This document shows, one piece after another, positions 27,843-36,446 of a stretch of DNA of 64,000 nt. The stretch comes from Nocardia mikamii NBRC 108933 (GTDB lineage: Bacteria; Actinomycetota; Actinomycetes; Mycobacteriales; Mycobacteriaceae), in the NCBI RefSeq assembly GCF_001613505.1, contig NZ_BDCM01000002.1, forward strand, positions 186,001 to 250,000, in the 5' to 3' direction. The position numbers were made by a program, and so were the translations under genes. The notes beneath the pieces are model-generated. The model was given only the letters and a program-made list of their open reading frames with translations. It was not told the origin of the DNA and did no database searches. Each line of letters begins with the position of its first letter. The stretch's first letter is position 1.

Positions 27843-29354
27843 TCAGTTGTTCTTGCCCGGCGGTGGGATCGGCCGGGCACAGGCCATGGCGCTCGGGCCC
27901 GCGTCCGGGCACTGCGGCAGGCTGTCGTGACTCATCAGCGCGTCCTGCCGGGTCAACGCCGGGCCCGCCGACAAGGCCTCCACGATCGGCTTCGGCGCCG
28001 GCTTCGGAGTCTTCGGCATTCCGAGGACCTTGGCGGTGTCGGCATCCGGGATGCCGTATCGAATCCCGTTGTCGCCCACATAGAACAGCGGCCCGTTGCT
28101 CACCGCCCCCGGCTCCGCGCCGACCGACCGCACGAACTCCCCCGTGCCCGGGCGCAGATAGACGCCGTCGATCCGATCGCCGGCGCCGTCCGCGGTCGCC
28201 GGGACGACCGGCTCCGCATCCGCGGCCAGGGGCAGCGCGCGGCCGGCCAGCAGCGTCACCGTGGCGCGCGGGTCGTCGGCGGCACGGGTCCACGACAGGC
28301 AGGCCACCGGATCCGCGTCGGGTGCGAGTACGGTCGGAACCTGCTGCGGGAAATCGTCGATCGGCAGCCGGTGCAGCACCGGAATACCGACGATGCGGTC
28401 CGGCGGGACGGTCGAGATCTCGTTCATACCTTGCGAATTCGCGTCACGGATCAGGCCCGCGGCGAACGGCGTGATCCGTTGCACGCCGTCGGCGAGGACC
28501 ACGTACAACTCGTCGGCGTCCACGCCGTGGACCCTGATCACACCGCCTACCGGCACATCGGACAGCTTGCCCGGGCCTGGTGCGCCGTGCCCGGCGATCT
28601 CCGGAACCGACAGCGGCGGAACAGGTTCGGTGGCGTCGAGCAACGCGCCGCCGATCGGGCGCGGGCGCTGATCCCGCAATCCGAGCGAGCGGACCAGAAC
28701 GGAATCGCCGGGATCGATCTCGGCCCGCTTACCGTCGTAGACGAGGAACGTCTTGCCGCCGTGGGTGGCCAGCAGCGCCTGATCCGCGCGCACCGGCACC
28801 GCGTGGGTGCCGCCGGCCGGATTGTCCAGCGGCCCGGCGATCACCGTGGTGAGCGGACCGGTCGCGGCGGCGCCGCCCCCCGTCGAGGACGGCAGCAGGT
28901 TGTCACACATCGTCCAGGTGGACCGCCGGGGATCGCCCGATCCGGACAGTGCACCGGGCGCGCCGGGAATGCCCAGCAGCGGACCGCGCGGCTGCGTCAG
29001 TTTGCTGTCCTTGACCGAGGCCGGGGAGGCGGCGGCGCCGGTGATCAGCCGCGCCGAGGCCAGGTTGAGCACCGGATGCAGCGTTCCGTCCACGAGAACG
29101 TAGAGCGCGCCGGAGTCCTTGCCCATCACGATCTTCGAGTCACCCACGGATCCCTGCGGGTGCAGGAAGGCCAGGATCGCGGCGCCGGCCACACCCAGCA
29201 GGCCCAGTACCGCGCCGATCACCAGCGAGCGGAACTGGGTACGCATGGGGTCGTGCAACATCCGCACGTCGCGCCGCACCAGGGCGTGTTCGTAGCGCTT
29301 GAGCAGGAACCGGTAACCGTTGACTTGGGCACGGGTGGTCAACTGCGCCGGCAC
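27843..29354 (-). CDS. eccB: T7SS membrane/periplasmic protein EccB
   Basis: The 503-residue protein starts like known EccB proteins (PAQLTTRAQVNGYRFLLKR). It has one transmembrane helix near residues 40-65 (SLVIGAVLGLLGVAGAAILA) and then a large periplasmic part with the R1-R4 repeat fold (for example ALYVLVDGTLHPVLNLASAR and DGVQRITPFAAGLIRDANSQ). EccB bridges the inner-membrane ring to the periplasm. I chose the GTG at 29354 because GGGAGG precedes it and the longer frame (to 29462) adds unrelated residues. It diverges from eccE and converges with eccA. Confidence 0.95.
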   Translation of the reverse strand: MPAQLTTRAQVNGYRFLLKRYEHALVRRDVRMLHDPMRTQFRSLVIGAVLGLLGVAGAAILAFLHPQGSVGDSKIVMGKDSGALYVLVDGTLHPVLNLASARLITGAAASPASVKDSKLTQPRGPLLGIPGAPGALSGSGDPRRSTWTMCDNLLPSSTGGGAAATGPLTTVIAGPLDNPAGGTHAVPVRADQALLATHGGKTFLVYDGKRAEIDPGDSVLVRSLGLRDQRPRPIGGALLDATEPVPPLSVPEIAGHGAPGPGKLSDVPVGGVIRVHGVDADELYVVLADGVQRITPFAAGLIRDANSQGMNEISTVPPDRIVGIPVLHRLPIDDFPQQVPTVLAPDADPVACLSWTRAADDPRATVTLLAGRALPLAADAEPVVPATADGAGDRIDGVYLRPGTGEFVRSVGAEPGAVSNGPLFYVGDNGIRYGIPDADTAKVLGMPKTPKPAPKPIVEALSAGPALTRQDALMSHDSLPQCPDAGPSAMACARPIPPPGKNN

Positions 29355-29471
29355 AACCGCCTCCCGATACCCACTAGCTGATTCCGATGACCCGATTCGA
29401 GGGCGCGAACCGTATTCGGCCGCGCTTCGACAGACTAGCGAAGCCGAACGAGTTCGGTCCATTATGTGCGC

Positions 29472-31235
29472 ATGAACTCCCCCGCGCGCGGAGATAAAGA
29501 CACACCGTCCGACGATGATTCATCCGATGCCTCCGAAACCGGCTCGAACGCACCACAATTGCGCTCGACGGAATTCTGGCTCTTTCACCTGCTCCCCCTG
29601 CGTCTGGTGCTTCCGTCGCTGGTCACGGCGGCTGTGGGCGCGTTCGCCGCCAGGGTTTTCACCCCGTTGTGGTGGGTTCCGGCCGTCGTTGCCGCGGCGG
29701 TGACGATCGTCGCGCTCACGCCGATTCGAGGCACTTCTCTCGCACAATCCCTGGCGCGTGGAATTACCTTTCGTTGGCAATTGTTTCGTAATCGTTCCAC
29801 CGCCGTTCAACATTCGCCATTCAATGTTCCACTGGCCGAAGGCGGAAGTTACGGAATGCGCTGGGACGGTGACCGGCTCATCACCATGTTGCGGATCGAC
29901 GCCCAGCCGCGGACGGTGACCCGGCTCAGCCCGAGCGGTCTGCTCGGCGACGATATGCTGCCGCTCGCCGAGATCGCCCGCTGTCTCGATCAGTTCGACA
30001 TCCGGCTGGCCGCCATCGACGTGATCAGTACCGGATCGCGCAGTGCCGGCACCGGTGCGGTGGCACGCGCCTACGAGAGCATCCTCGGACCGCTGCCGGC
30101 CGTGGCGCATCGGACGGTCTGGGTCGTGCTGCGGCTCGACCCGCTGGCCAACGCGCCCGCCGTGGACCGGCGTGGAGGCGGGGCGGAGGGCACCTTGCGG
30201 TCGGCGGTCGTGGCCACCCGGCGGGTGGCCAACCGGCTCGCCGCGCGCGGTCTGTCTGCGGTCGCGCTCTCGGCGACCGAGATGAATCAGGCGGTCGCCC
30301 AGCTGACCCTCGGCGCGACGCCGGAGGAATTCGAGGAGACCACGGACAGCCTGATCCACAACGGTTTTCACCACACCACCTACCGCATGGCACCCGAGGC
30401 CCTGGGCTCGCGCGGCATCGCCGAAGTGTGGTCGACGCCGACGGTGACCTCCACGATCACCGTGCGGCTGCAGCGGGTGCCGGATGCCGGGCCCCGTACC
30501 GCCGCGACCACCGACACATCGATCGCCGTGACGGCGACCGCACGCTTCGCGACCCGCGACGCGCCGTGCCGGGTGCGCTCCGCCGGACTGATTCCGCTGC
30601 CCGGAAAGCAGCGGCGCGCAATGCTTTTCAGCCTGCCGCTGGGCACCGGAGTGCCGGCGCTGCCGCTGGACAGCTACCTCGGACCGCCGGACGCCCTGGA
30701 TCGGGTGCCGATGCCGATCGCCGGCTGCGGACAGCTCATCGGCGCCGACGACTCGGGCCAGGGCGTGGCGCTGCCGCTGGTGAGCCGGCACGTGCGCCGG
30801 GTCGAGGTGATCGGCTCACCGCTGGTCGCCAAACAGGTGATCCTGCGCGCCATCGCGTTGGGCGCGAGTGTGGTGGTGCATACGAATCGGCACGACGAAT
30901 GGCGGCCGATGGTCGGCTATGTCGATATGCCGCAGGCGCTCACGCTCGCCACCTGGTCGGCCGGTTCCCAGCAGGCCAGTTCGTATCGGTTCGCGACCAT
31001 GGTGGTCTTCGACGGCGTCGCGCCGAGCGGGCACCACTCCGACGCGACGGTGATGCTGCTGCGCCGGCCCGGGCAGGCAGCGGACGGATTCGAACCCGAC
31101 GTCACCCTGATCGAGGATCCCGAGACGGCCAACCTGGTCACGGTGCGCACCGAGGCCGGACAGACCCGTGTGTACATGGTGGCGACACCGGAGGAACTGC
31201 GCTACGTCGGCGCACACCCCGCCGTTCCGGCCTGA
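29472..31235 (+). CDS. eccE: T7SS membrane protein EccE
   Basis: The 587-residue protein has an acidic Ser/Asp-rich head, two transmembrane helices (about residues 38-80: LRLVLPSLVTAAVGAFAARV and a second after a short turn), and a large cytosolic region. EccE sits at the periphery of the ESX membrane complex. The start is ATG 29472 or GTG 29466; no clear ribosome site decides. Bases 29735-29860, just after the helices, are richer in A/T than the rest. It is isolated between divergent eccB and a terminator, so the core genes are not one operon. Confidence 0.9.
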   Translation: MNSPARGDKDTPSDDDSSDASETGSNAPQLRSTEFWLFHLLPLRLVLPSLVTAAVGAFAARVFTPLWWVPAVVAAAVTIVALTPIRGTSLAQSLARGITFRWQLFRNRSTAVQHSPFNVPLAEGGSYGMRWDGDRLITMLRIDAQPRTVTRLSPSGLLGDDMLPLAEIARCLDQFDIRLAAIDVISTGSRSAGTGAVARAYESILGPLPAVAHRTVWVVLRLDPLANAPAVDRRGGGAEGTLRSAVVATRRVANRLAARGLSAVALSATEMNQAVAQLTLGATPEEFEETTDSLIHNGFHHTTYRMAPEALGSRGIAEVWSTPTVTSTITVRLQRVPDAGPRTAATTDTSIAVTATARFATRDAPCRVRSAGLIPLPGKQRRAMLFSLPLGTGVPALPLDSYLGPPDALDRVPMPIAGCGQLIGADDSGQGVALPLVSRHVRRVEVIGSPLVAKQVILRAIALGASVVVHTNRHDEWRPMVGYVDMPQALTLATWSAGSQQASSYRFATMVVFDGVAPSGHHSDATVMLLRRPGQAADGFEPDVTLIEDPETANLVTVRTEAGQTRVYMVATPEELRYVGAHPAVPA

Positions 31236-31309
31236 CGCCGGCCGAGGCCGGATCGGCGGTTCCGGCATGTGAAGCGGCTGCCCGCCGAACGCGGGCGACG
31301 ACAGCGAAA

Positions 31310-31340
31310 GGCCCGCCCGATCTGGGACATCGGACGGGCC
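31310..31340. terminator. Bidirectional terminator hairpin
   Basis: A 12-bp stem (GGCCCGCCCGAT / ATCGGACGGGCC, one mismatch, 7-base loop) separates the convergent ends of eccE and the Esx operon. Confidence 0.7.
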
Positions 31341-31368
31341 CTTCGTGGTGAAAACCGCGGTGCGGGAC

Positions 31369-31680
31369 TCAGCCGCCGAAACCGTTGGCGACGACCTTGT
31401 CCGCGGCGGTCGCGTTGTTCATCGCGGCGGAGACGGCCTTGGACAGCGCCGACACCTTGCCCATGGCGGTGCTGGGGTCGCTGTCGCCGTTGATGTCACC
31501 GAACTGCTGGTCCCACTTCTGCTTCGACTTCTGGAACGCCTCCAGACCGGCGTTGCCCTCCCAGGCCTGGGCCAGCTTGGCCGCGCAGTCCTGCAGGTTG
31601 CTCGCCTCGGACTGCAGATCCTTGTGGAAGCCGTTCAGCAGGTCGGAAAGCTCCTGGAGAACTGTTCTTTCGTAAAGCAT
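31369..31680 (-). CDS. WXG100 protein, ESAT-6/EsxH-like partner
   Basis: The 103-residue helical-hairpin protein has the WXG turn as W-E-G in AQAWEGNAGLEAF, near the middle, as expected for a WXG100 secreted protein. It is second of a pair, 49 bases after the first, matching EsxH after EsxG. The C-terminus has no clear YxxxD/E signal, so export would rely on its partner. In ESX-3 the EsxG-EsxH dimer takes part in zinc and siderophore-iron handling; that role here is only inferred from locus type. It is the last gene of the substrate operon. Confidence 0.9.
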   Translation of the reverse strand: MLYERTVLQELSDLLNGFHKDLQSEASNLQDCAAKLAQAWEGNAGLEAFQKSKQKWDQQFGDINGDSDPSTAMGKVSALSKAVSAAMNNATAADKVVANGFGG

Positions 31681-31729
31681 GTCGCTACCTTTCGTACGTG
31701 TGCGGTGGAGCGGTTGTGCTGGATTCGCC

Positions 31730-32065
31730 TCAGACGCCGAGGTTGGTCAGACCACCGGTCTGCGAGATGAGCTGACGGAACTCGTTCTCGTTCTCGCTCT
31801 CCAGGCCGGTGTAGGTCTTGTTACCGTGGCCGACTTCCTCGGTCATCTCGTTGAGGATCTGGTTCAACTTGGCCGCTTCCTCGTCCCAGTCCTGGGCGGC
31901 CTTGTTGCACGCGGAGAACGCGTCGCCCTGCCAGCCGCGCTTGGCGGAGTCGACCGCCTCGGTCACGCGGGCGATGGTGGCGCGGATCCGATCGACCGAG
32001 TTGGCCATATCGGTCTGCGCCTGCGAAGTACTCGCTGCATCGTTACTGATTTGCTGTCCGGCCAT
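31730..32065 (-). CDS. WXG100 protein, CFP-10/EsxG-like
   Basis: This 111-residue helical hairpin has the turn W-Q-G (KRGWQGDAFSACNKAAQ) and, just after the second helix, the general T7SS secretion signal YxxxE in KTYTGLESENENEF. That makes it the signal-bearing half of the Esx pair. The spacing and order with the next gene match EsxG-EsxH of ESX-3. The long acidic tail after the signal is typical of the CFP-10 side. Confidence 0.92.
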   Translation of the reverse strand: MAGQQISNDAASTSQAQTDMANSVDRIRATIARVTEAVDSAKRGWQGDAFSACNKAAQDWDEEAAKLNQILNEMTEEVGHGNKTYTGLESENENEFRQLISQTGGLTNLGV

Positions 32066-32157
32066 CGTCAGGCCCCTCTCTGTGTTTTCCGGTAATGCGG
32101 CGTATTCCGGTCATGCGGTTCGGTAGTACAGGTGGTCACTGGCACGGGTTTCGCGAG

Positions 32158-32946
32158 CTAGGGCATCCACCTTCCCCCGGGCAAGGTGCCGATCAGCGCC
32201 GTAATCGCCTGTGCGACGCGGTGATCGGATCCCGGTGTGAAGGTGGTCCACATCCGCTGGTCGGATGCGGCGCCCGGGCTGGCCGCGATCCGGCCCCGGG
32301 CGGTGTCGTACACCGCCACGGCGCCGGACGATCGGGTGGTGATGCCGTCGGCGTGGACGTAGGCGACGATCTCGGCGTGCGCGTGGCACTGCGACAGCGC
32401 CATGCCGAATTCGATCGCCGCGCGTTCCGCGACGTCCAAGCCGTACAGCGCCTCGGCGAATTCGGTTGCGGCCGTCGCGTTGTCGAGACGCTGTGCGAGT
32501 TCGTCGGTGGCCGCGCTGAAGTTCGCGATATCCGCGGGTTCGGCGGGGCCGAGTACGTCCAGAATCGGGCGGGCCAGCGCCGCACCGTCCTCGTCGGCCC
32601 AGATGGTGCGGACGTCGATTTCGTCACCGGTGCGGGCGGCGACCGCGTGCCCGGCGCCGCGCCGCGCCACGGACACTCGGCACACACCGGCCCCGGTGAC
32701 GATCCGCGCCGCGAGTTCGCGTTCCGGCTGGGCCAGAATCGACAGGGCCGCACCGAGTTCCGGATCGACGTCGTCGTAGCGGTCCACGAGCCCGGCACCG
32801 CGCAGCCCGCGCAATGCCTCGACTCGCGCGGCGGTGAAGGCATCGATCGAGTCCTGCCGCGGACCGACCTCGAGTACCAGCGGCAACGTCTGCACGCCGA
32901 GCAACTCGGCGACGGCCAGGACGGCGTCGTTGGTCAGGGTCGCCAT
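32158..32946 (-). CDS. espG: PE/PPE chaperone EspG, EspG3-like
   Basis: The 262-residue cytosolic chaperone should hold the tip of the adjacent PE-PPE pair before export. The sequence parallels M. tuberculosis EspG3 as I remember it: an N-terminal LTNDAVLAVAELLGVQTLPL (compare [20 protein letters not shown]) and a C-terminal WTTFTPGSDHRVAQAITAL then GTLPGGRWMP (compare [20 protein letters not shown] and CLPDGQWFP). The ATG at 32946 follows AAGGAGAG; the longer frame upstream is antisense-like shadow. It sits between PPE and the Esx pair. This is the main reason to call the locus ESX-3-like. Confidence 0.85.
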   Translation of the reverse strand: MATLTNDAVLAVAELLGVQTLPLVLEVGPRQDSIDAFTAARVEALRGLRGAGLVDRYDDVDPELGAALSILAQPERELAARIVTGAGVCRVSVARRGAGHAVAARTGDEIDVRTIWADEDGAALARPILDVLGPAEPADIANFSAATDELAQRLDNATAATEFAEALYGLDVAERAAIEFGMALSQCHAHAEIVAYVHADGITTRSSGAVAVYDTARGRIAASPGAASDQRMWTTFTPGSDHRVAQAITALIGTLPGGRWMP

Positions 32947-32954
32947 AACTCTCC

Positions 32955-33923
32955 TTACGCGGGGCTCGCGGTTCCGGTCGCGGGCGGCGCCTCGACACCA
33001 CCGAGAACCGGTGGGGCGGCCGCGAATCCGGCATCGAGCTCGAATTCGCCGACGCCGGGCGCGTCCGCCACCCCGGCCCTCGCGGTGCGTTCCTCCTCGG
33101 ACTGCGCGGCGGCGGGGCCGGCCGCTGCGGGGACCGCTTGGCCCGTCGCCGTGCCGGTCTGCGTGGGCGAGGCCTGCAGCGCGGTGAATTCGGCCGATTG
33201 CGCGGCCCGGGCGACGGTCTGCACACGGGTGCCGGTGAGGGTGCGCGGCATGTCGAAGGCGGTCAGGGCCGGCATGGCGGGCATACCGGGGACGGGCGGC
33301 ATCACGGGCGCCGATTGGGCGGCCACCGCGGCGGCTGCCTGCTCTCCCGCGAGGGCGTCGCCGGTGGCCAGCACCGGCGGCGCGAGCTGCTGCCACGGCA
33401 TCGCGAGCGGTTCGGTGGCGGCCTCGTAGGTGCGCATCACCCGGGCCGCACCGGCTTTGGCGACATCCTGATCGGCGCTGATGTCGGCGGCGGCGCCGAC
33501 CAGCGGCGCGCCCATCGCGGCTCCGATCGCCTGCACGGTGCGCATCGCCTGTTCCAGTGCCGCGATCTCCGCGATATGCGGCATCGCCAGCCGAGCCACT
33601 TCGTACGCCGCGGCCTGTTCGGCGGCGTGGGTGGCGTTGCGCCCGGCGGCGGTCGCGGCGTCGAGCAGCCAATCCCGCATCCGGGCGATACGTTCCAGCA
33701 CCTCGTCACTGCGGTCGGACTGCCAGTGGCCGCGGATGTCGGAGACGATCCGGTCGTAATCCAGCACGGCGGCACCGAAATTCGCGGCCAGGCGTCCCCA
33801 GGCGGAAGCGGCCTCGGCCATCGGCACCGAGCCCGGACCCGTCGTCAGCTCCCGCGCCAGCCGCTCGGTGGGCCTGGCTTCCCAGACCACCCCGGTGAAG
33901 CCGTCACCCGGCGGTTCGACCAT
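32955..33923 (-). CDS. PPE-family protein
   Basis: The 322-residue protein has an N-terminal PPE-type helical domain (about 1-175) with TGPGSVPMAEAASAWGRLAA, close to the GPGSxPMxxAAxAW stretch of PPE proteins, followed by an Ala/Pro-rich C-terminal region. The Pro-Pro-Glu signature is degenerate (EPPG at residues 3-6) and the WxG turn reads HWQSD, so it is a divergent member. PPE proteins pair with PE proteins, are bound by EspG and are exported by ESX machines. It lies directly between PE and EspG, the expected partners. The C-terminal tail suggests a surface or membrane-associated product. Confidence 0.75.
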   Translation of the reverse strand: MVEPPGDGFTGVVWEARPTERLARELTTGPGSVPMAEAASAWGRLAANFGAAVLDYDRIVSDIRGHWQSDRSDEVLERIARMRDWLLDAATAAGRNATHAAEQAAAYEVARLAMPHIAEIAALEQAMRTVQAIGAAMGAPLVGAAADISADQDVAKAGAARVMRTYEAATEPLAMPWQQLAPPVLATGDALAGEQAAAAVAAQSAPVMPPVPGMPAMPALTAFDMPRTLTGTRVQTVARAAQSAEFTALQASPTQTGTATGQAVPAAAGPAAAQSEEERTARAGVADAPGVGEFELDAGFAAAPPVLGGVEAPPATGTASPA

Positions 33924-33938
33924 GTCGTCGTGCCCCGA

Positions 33939-34235
33939 TCAGGCCGTGGCGCCGAGGTCGGCGGCGTTGTCGCTGTCCATCCGGGACAGCCCGCGCGACT
34001 GCGCCCGAAGGGTGGCGGCCAGTTTGCGCAACTCCTGCACGCCGAGGTTGCCGGACGAGTCGAACGACGCGCCGACCTCGGTCAGCGTCGTCGCCGCGCG
34101 CCGCGACACCTCGTCCACACCGGGTGCGGCGACCGACAGCGCCGGAGCGTCGGCCTGCAGGCCCGCCGCCAGACGGTCGGCGAGTGCGTCGAGATCGGCG
34201 GCGGTGCGCGCCGCGACTACGGGATCGAATTCCAT
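33939..34235 (-). CDS. PE-like protein
   Basis: The 98-residue product resembles a PE domain: MEFDPVVAARTAADLDALAD, a break around VAAPGVDEVS (compare PAAADEVS of PE proteins), and a second helix. Such proteins form a helical heterodimer with PPE. It lies 15 bases upstream of the PPE gene, the classical arrangement. The usual YxxxD/E after the second helix is missing: the tail reads LSRMDSDNAADLG. Either the signal is cryptic, or another protein supplies it. Confidence 0.68.
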   Translation of the reverse strand: MEFDPVVAARTAADLDALADRLAAGLQADAPALSVAAPGVDEVSRRAATTLTEVGASFDSSGNLGVQELRKLAATLRAQSRGLSRMDSDNAADLGATA

Positions 34236-34244
34236 CGCGAACTC

Positions 34245-35627
34245 CTAGAGGGTGAGAGCTTTGTCCGGTGGCTCGGTGTCCGGGGTGGTGGTGACCGCGT
34301 CGGCGGCGCCGACCACGGGAAGGGAGACTCCGGCGATATCGCCCACAACGTCGTTACCGTGGGCGGCCGTGACGAGCTGACCGCGCACCGCCTCGCTCGC
34401 ACTGCCGGAATCCGAAGCGGCACGGGCCATTCCGGCGGCGCCCGCTCCGGGCGTCATCGGCATCATGCCCGGGCTGCCGGTCGTGCCGGTCGAGGCGATC
34501 GCGGACTCGGTGCTCGCGGTGACCGCCGCCTCCGTCATGATCGACGGGGTGCGCGCGGCCTGCAGCGGCGACGACATCTCGGGTGCGCCGGCCGCCGGAG
34601 CGCCGACTCCGCCGGGCGCCCCGGCTCCGGATCCGCTTGCGGCCGGCGCTCCGCCCGACGGCGGGACCGGCGCCGCGATCGGTTTCGCGGCGCGGCCGGT
34701 GACACTCGTGGCCGCCTGCGCGCCCGCGCCGCCGACGGCCGACAACGATTGCACCATCTGCAGTGCCTGCGAAACGTATTGCGCCGCAGTGCCCGCGGCG
34801 CCGCCCGAACTCGTCGCGCCGGTGGCCGTCGACATGCCGGACGGGGTCGCGCTGAGCCGGGACGTGGTACCGGCCACGGACTTCAGCGAGGACTGCGGCA
34901 CCGGCACCCGCTGCGCGGCGACATTCGACACCCCGTGCGGCACATTGGTGATCTTGACCTTCTGCCCGGTGTGCGCCATCTTCGCGCTGTGCGCGGTCAA
35001 TTCGACGCGCGTCTTGGTGACCACGGCGAGCGCCTCGGCCAGCGTCTGCGCCGACATCGCCAGCACGAACACCTGCCCCGGTGGGGTCACGATGAACGGG
35101 GCTGCCGCCGCGAGCGTGGTCAGATACTGCGAGGTGATGCCCGTCATCAGCGCGTTGCCGGTGAAGACGCTGCCGGCCGCGGCGGTGGTGCCCAGCGACA
35201 TCTGCGCGCCCTGCCCCGCCACCGCCGTTCCGTCGGCGGCCGCCTGGGTCGATTTGGCCGCCGCCGACAACGCGCCCGCGCCCTGCCACAGCGACATCGC
35301 CGTCTGTATCGCCGTGGTGCCCAGCTGAACGACGGTCTGCAAGACGGCCGACACCTGGGAGAGCACCTGCGTCTGGTCCGCGCCCGGGCCGGAGCCGAGT
35401 TTGCCGGTCCCGAAACTGCTGGCCAGATCCGTGATCGGTTTGGTCAGCGCGTGCAGGTCGAGCACCGGCAGCGGCGGTAGCTGCGGCAGCGGTGGGGCCG
35501 GCGGCAGCTGCGGCAGGCCCGGCAGCCCCATTTCCCGCAGTACGTCGTTGACCGGCCGGTCCACGATCGACCCCATCGCGCTCTGGCGCAACAGGTCGAC
35601 GATCGACCGGTCCAGGCCCGGTTCCAT
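34245..35627 (-). CDS. ESX-associated protein of unknown function (EspA-like role?)
   Basis: The 460-residue protein is not recognised. Residues 30-60 form a Pro/Leu-rich repeat (LPQLPPAPPLPQLPPLP). The middle (90-250) is Ala-rich helix with a W-Q-G turn (AMSLWQGAGALS) and two hydrophobic helices near 170-205 (YLTTLAAAAPFIVTPPGQVF). The last 200 residues are Gly/Ala/Pro-rich and disordered-looking. It starts by overlapping the EspC-like stop (TGATG) and precedes PE-PPE. An EspC-type gene followed by a large WXG-containing protein recalls EspC-EspA, so a co-secreted partner is plausible; similarity to EspA itself is not evident. Confidence 0.55.
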   Translation of the reverse strand: MEPGLDRSIVDLLRQSAMGSIVDRPVNDVLREMGLPGLPQLPPAPPLPQLPPLPVLDLHALTKPITDLASSFGTGKLGSGPGADQTQVLSQVSAVLQTVVQLGTTAIQTAMSLWQGAGALSAAAKSTQAAADGTAVAGQGAQMSLGTTAAAGSVFTGNALMTGITSQYLTTLAAAAPFIVTPPGQVFVLAMSAQTLAEALAVVTKTRVELTAHSAKMAHTGQKVKITNVPHGVSNVAAQRVPVPQSSLKSVAGTTSRLSATPSGMSTATGATSSGGAAGTAAQYVSQALQMVQSLSAVGGAGAQAATSVTGRAAKPIAAPVPPSGGAPAASGSGAGAPGGVGAPAAGAPEMSSPLQAARTPSIMTEAAVTASTESAIASTGTTGSPGMMPMTPGAGAAGMARAASDSGSASEAVRGQLVTAAHGNDVVGDIAGVSLPVVGAADAVTTTPDTEPPDKALTL

Positions 35628-35941
35628 CACGCGCGACCGATTCCGCCGAGCAGGTCGGCGTTGTCCTGGTCGGTCGCCGCGTAGGTGGCGGCACTCTGAT
35701 GCGCGGTGACCGCGGTTCCGGCGTGCACGGTCGCCAGCTCCACGACCGAACTCAGGTGATTGGCCTGCGCCAGCGCGTATGTCGCGAGAAAGTCCTGGCC
35801 GATCAATCCGAAGACCGGAACGGCCGCGGCGATCGCCACCGCCTGGTTCACGGTGCCCGCGGAGAGTGTTTCGGTGGCCATCGCGGCCGCCGTGTCCCCG
35901 TAGCGACGGATCGCCTCCGGTACTGCTACCAACTCGCCCAT
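35627..35941 (-). CDS. EspC/DUF2580-like T7SS target
   Basis: The 104-residue protein has the pattern of the EspC (DUF2580) family: VAVPEAIRRYGDTAAAM at the N-terminus, a central FGLIGQDFLATYALAQANH, and a second helix ending in the T7SS signal YxxxD (SAATYAATDQDNADLL). It is the first gene of the PE-PPE-EspG-Esx operon and is coupled to the next gene by a one-base overlap. EspC-type proteins are themselves exported. The ATG at 35941 removes an unrelated N-terminal extension. Confidence 0.75.
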   Translation of the reverse strand: MGELVAVPEAIRRYGDTAAAMATETLSAGTVNQAVAIAAAVPVFGLIGQDFLATYALAQANHLSSVVELATVHAGTAVTAHQSAATYAATDQDNADLLGGIGRA

Positions 35942-36054
35942 CTGAAAGCCCCTGCCCGGTAAGCCGATTCGCGCTCCGCGTGACCGGCGGATCGAACATC
36001 TACCGAGCAATTGCAACAGGCGACGACGTAGATTGGCACGCGCGCAGCTTAAGA

Positions 36055-36067
36055 ACGCGTTACGCGT
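36055..36067. promoter_or_regulatory. ACGCGT-T-ACGCGT palindrome
   Basis: Two ACGCGT hexamers flank one base, forming a 13-base palindrome that ends at the stop of the YbaB-like gene and lies about 115 bases upstream of the EspC-like start. It could be an operator for the substrate operon; this is a guess from position. Confidence 0.3.
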
Positions 36068-36408
36068 CAGTGAATCTCGCGCGTACCCGCGCCGTTCTCC
36101 TCGTTGAACGCGGCGACCAGTTCACCGCGTCGCGTGAACGCCCGGGCGGCGGCGCTGCGCGCGGTGGACACTACCACCTGCTCGAATTCCGCTGGGGTGA
36201 GTCGATTCACCAGCGGTGAGAAAATGAGATCGAGCAATGCCCCGTTACCGTCCACCTCCACCGTGACGGCACCGTCCGGTGAGGTTTCGCGGGCGCGCAC
36301 AGCCGCCATCCGGTCGCCGAGGTCGCGCATGCGTTCCAGCTGCCGCTCCGTGCGAGCGACCAACTCGTCCATCACCGAAACACCCGTCGGATCAGGCGGA
36401 TTCGTCAT
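36067..36408 (-). CDS. YbaB/EbfC-family protein
   Basis: The 113-residue protein has the YbaB layout: an N-terminal helix (MDELVARTERQLERMRDLGD), a beta hairpin with GAVTVEVDGNGALLDLIFSP, and a C-terminal helix (FEQVVVSTARSAAARAFTRR). YbaB proteins bind DNA without strong sequence preference, but short forms are frequent in ESX effector operons, where their role is unclear. The ATG at 36408 has GGTGGA upstream; a GTG 15 codons earlier would overlap the preceding stop. It is last of the module-A operon. Confidence 0.72.
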   Translation of the reverse strand: MTNPPDPTGVSVMDELVARTERQLERMRDLGDRMAAVRARETSPDGAVTVEVDGNGALLDLIFSPLVNRLTPAEFEQVVVSTARSAAARAFTRRGELVAAFNEENGAGTREIH

Positions 36409-36446
36409 CGGTTCCACCGTGTTCGCGTCGTCTGCGGCGTCGTGGG

